Assembly: GCA_029259655.1 (NCBI GenBank) | Contig: JAJDET010000084.1 | Location: forward strand, 1 to 43,319 | From: Planctomycetota bacterium | Lineage (GTDB): Bacteria > Planctomycetota > UBA1135 > GCA-002686595 | DNA: 43,319 nt | Direction: 5' to 3' | Shown: piece by piece, positions 1-6,849 of the stretch | How the letters are laid out: each line of letters begins with the position of its first letter | How positions within the stretch are numbered: the stretch's first letter is position 1 | Notes under the pieces: model-generated | What the model saw: the letters and a program-made list of their open reading frames with translations, nothing else | The model's database searches: none | Told to the model about the DNA's origin: nothing | Program-made: the position numbers and the translations under genes

Positions 1-3
1 GCA

Positions 4-205
4 CTAGCCCGGACTGTTCATGAGCCGCGAGGCAGAACGCCTCGATTCGGTTCCTGCCGGTACCTTGCGCGTGCCGGCCCCGCAGGCGACCTCGACGGGT
101 CGTCGAGGACGCCGGGGCGCGCTAGGTGCCGGCAGGGGCCGAAAGGCCGGCGAAGCCGGTCGTTCGTGGTGTTCGGTCCGCGTGGTCATGAATAGTCCGG
201 GCTAG
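4..205. repeat. 202-bp palindromic repeat element with 22-bp terminal inverted repeats
   Basis: Positions 4-25 and 184-205 are inverted copies matching at 20 of 22 bases; both outer ends read CTAGCCCGGACT inward. Nested inside are further stems: 28-33/39-44, 53-64/125-136 (11 of 12 paired), 90-96/102-108, 137-140/145-148 and 147-151/155-159. The whole piece could fold into a branched cruciform or RNA. Short open frames on both strands end with the same five residues (MNSPG) because of the symmetry; I regard them as non-coding. A 13-bp copy of one end occurs at 10684-10696. It could be a MITE-like element or a structured interspersed repeat. No transposase gene is present, and no target-site duplication can be judged because the left flank is cut off by the window. 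Confidence 0.75.
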
Positions 206-208
206 AAT
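203..208 (+). promoter_or_regulatory. -10 box (TAGAAT) at the edge of the repeat element
   Basis: TAGAAT lies 9 nt before the ATG at 218, and its first three bases belong to the terminal inverted repeat ending at 205. No convincing -35 hexamer or Shine-Dalgarno sequence is seen. A start point about 7 nt downstream would give an essentially leaderless mRNA. Confidence 0.4.
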
Positions 209-217
209 CGCCGCCCG

Positions 218-2125
218 ATGTCGCCGCCGTCCTCCCGACGCGGGTCGCAGGCTCGCGACCGGGTCCTCCTCGCCGCCGTGGTCCTCGTCGCCTTCGCGGC
301 GTTCGCGCTCGCACAGTCGCGGATGGACCCGCGGCTCCTGACCTGGGAGGCGGTCGACACCTGGTTCGAGGCGGACGCTCCGCGCGTCTACGACAACCTG
401 ACCGAGCGCTGGAGCAACTTCCGGCGGACGACCACCCACCCGCTCTTCCCGACGCTCGCCTACACGCCGAACGCCGTCCTGACCGACCTCTTCGGAATGG
501 AGGACCGGCGGGCCGCCTTCCTCTACACGGCGGCGCTCGGAGCGATCTGGGCCGGCCTGATGTTCGTGTTCCTGCGGCTCTCGGGGTGCCGGCGCTTCGA
601 CGCCGTCGTGTTCACGGCGCTGGCGTCGATCACGGCCTCATCGCTCTGCTTCCACACGATCCCCGAGACGTTCGGGTGGGGGTCGATCTCGATCGTGACG
701 GCACTGTGTCTCGCCGCGCGCGCGAACCGGGTCCCGGTGCGCTGGCCCTGGGCGTTCCTGGCCTGCGTCTTCACGTGGGGCACGACCTTGACCAACGTCA
801 TGGTCGCGGCGATGGCGTCCGTCGTCCGCCGCGGGTTCAAGCCCGCAGCGCTGATCACGATCGCCTCGCTGGCGTTCGTCTACGCGTACTGGGGGCTCCA
901 GACCCTGGTCTTCCCGTCGTCCGAGATCCCGTTCGGGCAGATCACCCAGAAGGGGCCGCTCTTGACGCCGGAGTCGCGCGGCGCCTGGGTCGTGATGCGC
1001 TCGTTCTTCTTCCACTCGACGGTGATGCCCGCGCCCTACGTGGTGGACCGACCGGGCGCGGCCAAGTGGCCCATCCTGCTCGTGCAGTCGTCGTCGATCG
1101 GGTCGGGCGGAACGCTGGCGGTGATCGGGACCGTGTTGTGGGTGACGCTCTTCCTGAGCGGACTCTGGGCCGCGGCGAAGCGCGTCGTCGACCGACCGCT
1201 GTGCCTCGTGCTGGTCGGGTCGCTCGTCGGACAGGTCGCGGTCTCGATCGTCTACGGGAAGGAGACGTTCCTCTACTCGCTCCACTTCGTCCCGATCATG
1301 ATCGGCATCGCGGCGCTGGGGACCGGGACGTCGCTGCGCAAGCCGGTGCTCGCGCTGGCGCTCCTCATGCTCCCGATCCTCGGGTTCAACAACATCTCGC
1401 TCTTCGCGCGGTCGGCGAGCTTCATGACCGACCACCCGGAGCTCCACCACGACCTGGGCAAGGCCCTCGACGAGCGTCCGGACGACCCCTGGCCCCGGCG
1501 CGAGTCGGTCCAGCTCGCGTGGCCGGCGAGCCGCGGGTTCTTCCTCGGCTGGCACGCGCTGGGAGGGAGCTTCAGTCCGGGCTTCGACACGTTCACCATC
1601 TCCATCTGGGTACTGGACGAGGACGGTCGCATCGTCGCGACGGGGGACGACCTCGCGCGGTCGGACATCCGAGAGGAGCAGCACGTCCCGGACCCGGACG
1701 AACCGGCCCTCTCGATCCAGACGGAGACTCCGTACTACACGGCGACCTGGACGGCGCTCGCGCCGCGGCGCTTCCGGCTCGAGCTCGAGCCGCGCGAGGG
1801 GGAGCACCACCTGGCACTCGCCGTGCGCGGCGTCGGCGCCCAGCCGGGTCCGCTGCGCAGGCTCGAGCGGACCGAGGAGGGGATCCTGGCAAACGGTCGT
1901 TTCGCCCTGGAGGCGCAACCGCGAGCGAAGATCCACGTCGGCATCGAGGGCGAGCCGGGGTGGCTCGGCGCCGAGACGGGGGCGGAGCGCGTGGAGTCGC
2001 CGGGCGGCTGGTGCTGGGCGCGCGTCGAGCTGGCACCGGGGCCGGCGGTCGTCGAGGTCGCCGACCTCGTGCAGACGGGCTTCGTCGACACTTACCTGTT
2101 CGAGATCGGAACCGACGACGACTGA
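218..2125 (+). CDS. GT-C-like polytopic membrane protein with C-terminal soluble domain
   Basis: 635 aa. The first ~400 residues contain about nine to ten hydrophobic segments (first at ~16-33), followed by a soluble ~220-residue tail rich in acidic and aromatic residues with a beta-sandwich flavour. A PETF motif at ~149-152 follows a membrane segment, and a K-E-T-F-L-Y-S stretch appears near 345. Both have counterparts (PETY, and Y-E-S-L-L-Y-S) in the membrane protein at 30239-31603, so the two are probably distant paralogues. The fold resembles dolichyl-phosphate-mannose-type (GT39/GT83) glycosyltransferases, but I see no clear N-terminal D-D/E catalytic loop, so the enzymatic role is unproven. 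ATG 218 is preceded by a -10-like TAGAAT and no ribosome-binding site. It converges on the aminotransferase, leaving 5 bp between stops. Confidence 0.8.
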   Translation: MSPPSSRRGSQARDRVLLAAVVLVAFAAFALAQSRMDPRLLTWEAVDTWFEADAPRVYDNLTERWSNFRRTTTHPLFPTLAYTPNAVLTDLFGMEDRRAAFLYTAALGAIWAGLMFVFLRLSGCRRFDAVVFTALASITASSLCFHTIPETFGWGSISIVTALCLAARANRVPVRWPWAFLACVFTWGTTLTNVMVAAMASVVRRGFKPAALITIASLAFVYAYWGLQTLVFPSSEIPFGQITQKGPLLTPESRGAWVVMRSFFFHSTVMPAPYVVDRPGAAKWPILLVQSSSIGSGGTLAVIGTVLWVTLFLSGLWAAAKRVVDRPLCLVLVGSLVGQVAVSIVYGKETFLYSLHFVPIMIGIAALGTGTSLRKPVLALALLMLPILGFNNISLFARSASFMTDHPELHHDLGKALDERPDDPWPRRESVQLAWPASRGFFLGWHALGGSFSPGFDTFTISIWVLDEDGRIVATGDDLARSDIREEQHVPDPDEPALSIQTETPYYTATWTALAPRRFRLELEPREGEHHLALAVRGVGAQPGPLRRLERTEEGILANGRFALEAQPRAKIHVGIEGEPGWLGAETGAERVESPGGWCWARVELAPGPAVVEVADLVQTGFVDTYLFEIGTDDD

Positions 2126-2134
2126 CGCCGTCAG
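2122..2134. terminator. small palindrome overlapping two convergent stop codons
   Basis: CTGAC-GCC-GTCAG: a 5-bp stem with a 3-nt loop that contains the TGA of the plus-strand gene and the TGA of the minus-strand gene. There is no T-tract. Three of the five stem pairs are automatic when two TGA codons face each other, so only the flanking pairs are informative. Confidence 0.3.
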
Positions 2135-3258
2135 CGGGTGAACGAGACGAGCCCCTCGTGGATGCGCTCGAGGCCGGCCGCCAGCGTGTCGACCGGGACC
2201 GCGAAGCTGATCCGGAGGCAGCGGTCGATCCCGAAATGGTCGCCCGGAACGACGAGGACGCTGCGCTCCTCGCGCAGGCGGTCGACCAGCTCGGTCGAGC
2301 TCACGTCGACGTCGTAGCGGGTGAACGCGATCGCCGCGGCCTGCGGCGGGACGAACCGCAGGATGTCGCGGTGGCTCGCGACCCAGTCCTCGAACACGGA
2401 GAATCCGCTCCGGATGTAGTCGCGCGTCCGCGCCAGGATCCGCGGGCGCACCTCGGAAGAGAGCGCGAGCGTCGCGAGCTCCTGCGACAGCGCGCTAGTG
2501 GAGATCGTCGTGTACTCGTGCCGCGCCCACAGCTCGTCCAGCGTGTCCGGGGGCCCGACGGCCCAGCCGATGCGCAGTCCGGGGAGGCCGTAGGCCTTGC
2601 TCGTGCTGCCGACCGCTATCACGCGGTCGTAGAGCCCGTGGAAGGAGGGCGTCACTTCGTCGCCTTCGCGCTCGGCTCCGGCGTAGACCTCGTCGGCCAG
2701 GATCCAGGCCCCGACGCGCTCGGCCGCGGCGACGATCGCGTCCATCTCCACGCGCGTCAGGATGCGGCCGGTCGGGTTGTTGGGGTTGCACACGGCGACG
2801 AGCTTCGTCGACGGCCCGACCGCGTCGGCGAGCTCGTCGAGATCGGGCGCCCAGTCGCGCTCCTCCACGAGGTGGCACTCCCGGATCCGGACGCCGCGGT
2901 TCTTCGCGGCTCCCCAGACCTGCATGTAGTTCGGGAGCAGGATCGCGGCCTCGTCGCCGGGCTCGAGCAGCGTCTGCACGACGAGATAGTTGGCCTCGGC
3001 GGCACCGACGGTCACGAGAACGTCGTCGGCCGTGGCCTCCGGGTACATGCCCGCGATCGCCTCGCGCAGCTCGCGCTTCCCGTTGACGACCGGATAGTCG
3101 AGAGCGAGATCGAGCAGCTCGTCGACGGTGCGGCCTCCCACATCCAGGAGCTCCCCGAGCGTCATCGGGTGCACCCCGCTCTCGGAGAGGTTGAAGTCGA
3201 CGGTGGTCTCCCAGCGCGACATCAGTCGCTCCATCTCGAACGGCTGGAACTCGGTCAT
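2131..3258 (-). CDS. PLP-dependent aminotransferase, class I/II
   Basis: 375 aa from ATG 3258; an upstream in-frame TTG at 3297 would add 13 residues of low-complexity sequence and is less likely. Fold-type I aminotransferase features are present in order: substrate-arm region with the VNGK stretch, the CNPNNPTGR motif, the DEVYAG block (Asp that pairs with the pyridine nitrogen), the PLP-lysine region GSTSKAYGLPGLRIGW, and a C-terminal Arg in the CLRIS motif that binds the substrate carboxylate. It transfers an amino group between an amino acid and a 2-oxo acid. Subfamily and substrate cannot be read from the sequence. The first ~40 residues (FNLSESGVHP) resemble the aspartate/tyrosine/capreomycidine-synthase-like aminotransferases. 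It sits alone between the pst terminator region and the convergent membrane protein. Confidence 0.9.
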   Translation of the reverse strand: MTEFQPFEMERLMSRWETTVDFNLSESGVHPMTLGELLDVGGRTVDELLDLALDYPVVNGKRELREAIAGMYPEATADDVLVTVGAAEANYLVVQTLLEPGDEAAILLPNYMQVWGAAKNRGVRIRECHLVEERDWAPDLDELADAVGPSTKLVAVCNPNNPTGRILTRVEMDAIVAAAERVGAWILADEVYAGAEREGDEVTPSFHGLYDRVIAVGSTSKAYGLPGLRIGWAVGPPDTLDELWARHEYTTISTSALSQELATLALSSEVRPRILARTRDYIRSGFSVFEDWVASHRDILRFVPPQAAAIAFTRYDVDVSSTELVDRLREERSVLVVPGDHFGIDRCLRISFAVPVDTLAAGLERIHEGLVSFTR

Positions 3259-3315
3259 GGGGGTGCTCGCTTCCCGGCCTGGAGACGCGGCCGACAAGTC
3301 GGCCGCTTGTGACTT

Positions 3316-3396
3316 GGCGCGACTCCGCGCCGGGCTCGGCCTTCGGCCTCGGCGAGGTCCTGCTCTTGGGTCGGTCTTCTAGCCGGGGCTCCGCCC
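3316..3396 (-). terminator. cluster of GC-rich hairpins downstream of phoU
   Basis: Three stems follow the phoU stop in the 127-bp gap before the aminotransferase: 3386-3396 (GGGC/GCCC, 3-nt loop), ~3338-3348 (GGCC/GGCC), and 3316-3331 (GGCGCG-ACTC-CGCGCC, a perfect 6-bp stem with 4-nt loop). None is followed by a T-run, so intrinsic termination would be atypical. The cluster may end or stabilise the pst transcript. The stems are nearly symmetrical and could act on either strand. Confidence 0.4.
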
Positions 3397-3425
3397 AGTC
3401 TACGGGAACGACCGCCGACCGAGCC

Positions 3426-4088
3426 TCAGCTCGTCGTGCCCTGGTGGCGGATGATGTCGCCCTCGACCATGTAGACGACGTCCTCGGCGATGTTGGTCGC
3501 GTGGTCGGCGATGCGCTCGAGGTTCTTCGAGGCCGAGAGGAAGAGCAGCGCGTCGTCGACCTGGTCCTGGTGCGTCTTCATGCGCTCCGCCATCTCGATG
3601 ATGATCTGGCGGTTGTGGTCGTCGACCTTGTTGTCCTCCATGAGAACCCGGCGAGCCAGACTCGTGTCCGCGCGCACGAAGGCATCGAGGCTCTCGCGCA
3701 GCATGCCGATCGTGATCTCGGTCATCGGCCGCAGACCGTTCGGGACGGGGAACGGAAGCTCGCGCTCCAGCGAGGCCGAGCGCTCGGCGATGTTCACCGC
3801 CAGGTCCCCGATGCGCTCGAGATCGTTGTTGATCTTGAGGCACACGGCGACGAAGCGCAGGTCGGTCGCCACGGGTTGGTGCAGCGCGAGGACCTTGAGG
3901 CAGTTCTCCTCGAGCTCCACCTCGGCCTGGTCGATGCCGGGATCGCCCCCCATCACTTCCAGGGCCAGGTCGGCGCGGCGGCTCTCGAGAGCCGCGATGG
4001 ACTTGCGCACGGCGTCCTCGACGCGCGCGCCCAGGTCCAGGAGGTGGCGCTCCAGTCGTTCGAGGTCGTGCTTCAGGTGATTGCTCAT
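3426..4088 (-). CDS. phoU: phosphate-signalling regulator PhoU
   Basis: 220 aa, the usual length. Two three-helix PhoU repeats are visible, each with the signature metal-binding helix: NNDLERIGD near 86-94 and SKNLERIADHATNIAED near 188-204. PhoU acts in the cytoplasm between the Pst transporter and the PhoR kinase, holding the Pho response off when phosphate is plentiful. It is the last gene of pstS-pstC-pstA-pstB-phoU and starts 13 bp after the pstB stop, as in most Pho regulons. All-helical composition and Asp/Glu-rich repeats leave little doubt. Confidence 0.97.
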   Translation of the reverse strand: MSNHLKHDLERLERHLLDLGARVEDAVRKSIAALESRRADLALEVMGGDPGIDQAEVELEENCLKVLALHQPVATDLRFVAVCLKINNDLERIGDLAVNIAERSASLERELPFPVPNGLRPMTEITIGMLRESLDAFVRADTSLARRVLMEDNKVDDHNRQIIIEMAERMKTHQDQVDDALLFLSASKNLERIADHATNIAEDVVYMVEGDIIRHQGTTS

Positions 4089-4101
4089 GACGGGATCGTC
4101 T

Positions 4102-5070
4102 TCAACCGAAGCGTCCGGTGACGTAGTCCTCGGTCTCCTTCAGACGCGGTGAGAGGAAGAGGCTCTCGGTCGGGCCGTACTCGACGAGCCGCCCGAGATA
4201 CATGAACGCCGTGTTGTCGCTGACGCGCGACGCCTGCTGCATGTTGTGCGTGACGATCAGGACCGAGTAGAGCCCCTCGAGGTCGTCGATCAGGTCCTCG
4301 ATCTTCCCCGTGGCGATCGGGTCGAGGGCCGAGCAGGGCTCGTCGAGGAGCAGCACCTCCGGCTCGGCCGCAATGGCGCGGGCGATACACAGGCGCTGCT
4401 GTTGCCCGCCGGAGAGGGCGAGCGCGCTGTTCTGGAGCCTGTCTTTCACCTCGTCCCACAGCCCGGCGCCGCGCAGACTCGACTCGCACGCCTCGTCCAG
4501 GGTGAAACGATCGCGCACGCCGTCGATGCGCAGCGAATAGACGACGTTCTCGTAGATGCTCATCGGGAAGGGGTTGGGCTTCTGGAACACCATCCCGATC
4601 CGCTTGCGGAGCTCGATCACGTCGACGCCCCGGCCGTAGATGGAGTCGCCGCTGAGCCGGATCTGCCCGTCGATCCTCACCGAATCGATCAGGTCGTTCA
4701 TGCGGTTCACCGACCGCAAGAGCGTCGACTTGCCGCAACCGGAAGGACCGATGAGCGCCGTCACCTTTCCCTTTGGCACCGAGAGGGAGATGTCGTGCAG
4801 GGCCTGCGTGTCGCCGTACCACAGATCGAAGCCGTCGACCTCGACGACGGCCTCGTCCGTGGCGACCTCGTCGTGGATGACCGGCTCGAAGACGCGGCCC
4901 TCCGCGATGCACTCGAACAGACCGCCGGGGCGCGTGCGGCCGGTCTCGGCGCGCTCGAGAGTCGCAATCAGCGGGGTCCGGGATTCCGTGCGTTCCGTCA
5001 TGGCGCTGGCGAGTGCGACGCCACGTGCGTCGCTGCTCCGCTTGGGTGTGAGGGCGTGGTCTCGTTCCAT
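4102..5070 (-). CDS. pstB: phosphate ABC transporter ATP-binding protein PstB
   Basis: 322 aa, longer than the usual ~250-270 because of an N-terminal extension of about 70 residues. Walker [10 protein letters not shown] at 108-116, Q-loop in [16 protein letters not shown], signature LSGGQQQR at 219-226, Walker B LLLDEP at 240-245, D-loop SALD and switch His275. The [14 protein letters not shown] block is typical of PstB. It powers phosphate import through PstC/PstA. ATG 5070 lies 15 bp after the pstA stop. An internal ATG at 5001 would remove 23 residues and still keep all motifs, so the exact start is uncertain. The extension is polar and probably a disordered tail. Confidence 0.96.
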   Translation of the reverse strand: MERDHALTPKRSSDARGVALASAMTERTESRTPLIATLERAETGRTRPGGLFECIAEGRVFEPVIHDEVATDEAVVEVDGFDLWYGDTQALHDISLSVPKGKVTALIGPSGCGKSTLLRSVNRMNDLIDSVRIDGQIRLSGDSIYGRGVDVIELRKRIGMVFQKPNPFPMSIYENVVYSLRIDGVRDRFTLDEACESSLRGAGLWDEVKDRLQNSALALSGGQQQRLCIARAIAAEPEVLLLDEPCSALDPIATGKIEDLIDDLEGLYSVLIVTHNMQQASRVSDNTAFMYLGRLVEYGPTESLFLSPRLKETEDYVTGRFG

Positions 5071-5085
5071 GGTGGGCCGAGGTGG

Positions 5086-6849
5086 CTAGCGGGCGCCGTG
5101 GAGCCGCCGGCGCATGCGGGCGCGGATCCATACCGCGACGAGGTTGAGCACCACGACGATTCCGATCAGGAGCAGAGTCGTCGTGTAGACGAGCGGTCGC
5201 GCTGCTTCCGAGTTCTGGCTCTGAAAGCCGACGTCGTAGATGTGGAACCCGAGGTGCATGAAGCTGCGCTCCGGGAAGACGTAGGGAAACTGCGCGAGGT
5301 CAACGGCGAGCGACGGGGCCCACTTGGCGGCACCGACGAGCATGAGTGGCGCGACCTCGCCGGCCCCGCGCGCGACGGCGAGGATCATCCCGGTCATGAT
5401 CCCCGGCTGCGCTCGAGGGAGGACGATGCGGCGGATCGTCTGCCACTTCGTCGCGCCGCAGGCGTAGGAGCCCTCGCGCATGGAGTTCGGCACGGCCGAG
5501 AGCGCCTCCTCCGTGGCGACGATGACCACCGGCAGGGTCAGGAGGGCGAGCGTCAAGGAGGCCCACATGAGCCCGCCCTTGCCGTAGGTCGGGTTCGGCA
5601 GGGTCGCGCTGAACAACAGCTCGTCGATGCCCACGCCGAGGATCTGGCAGAAGAACCCGAAGCCGAACACGCCGAAGACGATGCTCGGCACGCCGGCCAG
5701 GTTGTTCACGGCGATGCGCACGAGGCTCACGAGCGCGCCCTGCTTCGCGTACTCGCGGAGGTAGAGCGCGGCGAGCACACCGAACGGCACCACGACGACC
5801 GTCATCAAGAGGGTCATCACGACCGTGCCGAAGATCGCCGGCCAGACGCCCCCCTCACTGTTGGCGTGCCGCGGGTCCTCGGTCAGGAACTCCCACCAGC
5901 GGTCGAGATAGACGGAGAGCTTGTCGTGGAGGCCGAGCTGGTTGACCGGCACGGCGCGCACGACGTCGGCCACGCCGACGAGCGTCTGCTGACCCTCCAC
6001 GGTCTCGAGCTCGAGCTGGTAGTTGGCGTTCACCGCACGCAGACGGCCGATCTCCCCGGTGATGCGCTCGAACTCCGCTTGCACTCCCTCCACCCTGCGG
6101 TCGTGCTCGACCTTCTGGGCGCGCCATGCGGCCGAGTCGATTCCCTCGTCGAGCTCCACCTCACGGAGCTCGAGGCGCGCATCGTTCATCGCGCGATTCG
6201 CACGCCCGAGGTCGATCTCCTCCAGCTGCAGAGCCCGATCGAACCGCTCCAGGACGGCGCCCTCGTGCTCGCGGAGCTTCTCCCAGATCGCGGGGGGCGT
6301 CTCGGCCAGTCGCCGCCCCTCCACGAGGAAGCCGGTCGGGAAGCCGTAGAAACGGCCCTTGTCGCGGCGCTCGACCACGAGCGCCCATTCCGGCGTCCGC
6401 TCCTCTGCCACGAACGGATCGTCGATCCAGTGATAGTGGACCCCGGTGAGCTCGAAGTTCTCCGTCCGGAGGAGCCGGCGGCCGACCTCGCCGTCGCCGG
6501 CGGCGATCTCCGCACGCAGTGCCGTCGCGTGCTCCTCGGGCAGTGACGCGAGCAGGCCCTCGTCCGGCGCGAAGCTGTCGGACTCCGTCACCTCGCCGAG
6601 CAGCACGTTCCCTTGCAGGTCCTCGACGAGCCGGATCGGGCGGGGCCAGAAGGTCCGGCCCCCGTGGTGCGCCACGAGCGCCAGGAGGCCGAAGATCATC
6701 ACCAGGCACAGCCCGAGCGAGCCCCCCGTGAGCCAGACCATCGGCTCGCCGTGGGAGGCGAGCGAGGAAGTACGCCGAACACGACGCCGCTTGCGCTCCG
6801 GCTTCCTCGCCCGTGCCGCCGGCGGAGACGCTCCCAGCGTGACGGTCAT
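5086..6849 (-). CDS. pstA: phosphate ABC transporter permease PstA, long form with periplasmic coiled coil
   Basis: 587 aa, about twice the classical PstA. A basic N-tail is followed by one membrane segment (~38-62), then a ~260-residue extracytoplasmic insert. The second part of the insert (~185-300) is rich in Glu/Arg/Leu heptads and reads as a coiled coil. The permease domain begins near 340 with five to six segments and the EAA loop in EEALSAVPNSMREGSYACGATKWQTI. Start ATG 6849 overlaps the pstC stop as ATGA, so the two permeases are translationally coupled. Long PstA/PstC pairs are known from proteobacteria; the function of the inserts is not established. Together with PstC it forms the membrane channel for phosphate delivered by PstS. 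Confidence 0.95.
   Translation of the reverse strand: MTVTLGASPPAARARKPERKRRRVRRTSSLASHGEPMVWLTGGSLGLCLVMIFGLLALVAHHGGRTFWPRPIRLVEDLQGNVLLGEVTESDSFAPDEGLLASLPEEHATALRAEIAAGDGEVGRRLLRTENFELTGVHYHWIDDPFVAEERTPEWALVVERRDKGRFYGFPTGFLVEGRRLAETPPAIWEKLREHEGAVLERFDRALQLEEIDLGRANRAMNDARLELREVELDEGIDSAAWRAQKVEHDRRVEGVQAEFERITGEIGRLRAVNANYQLELETVEGQQTLVGVADVVRAVPVNQLGLHDKLSVYLDRWWEFLTEDPRHANSEGGVWPAIFGTVVMTLLMTVVVVPFGVLAALYLREYAKQGALVSLVRIAVNNLAGVPSIVFGVFGFGFFCQILGVGIDELLFSATLPNPTYGKGGLMWASLTLALLTLPVVIVATEEALSAVPNSMREGSYACGATKWQTIRRIVLPRAQPGIMTGMILAVARGAGEVAPLMLVGAAKWAPSLAVDLAQFPYVFPERSFMHLGFHIYDVGFQSQNSEAARPLVYTTTLLLIGIVVVLNLVAVWIRARMRRRLHGAR

Noticed and set aside
20..205. Two 61-codon frames ending in the same MNSPG on both strands of the repeat element
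   Set aside because: The shared end is a result of the inverted repeat; no evidence of coding.
586..3312. 908-codon open frame on the plus strand across two genes
   Set aside because: It runs out of frame with the membrane protein and antisense to the aminotransferase. Its Arg/Gly/Asp-rich sequence matches no family and is a shadow caused by high G+C.
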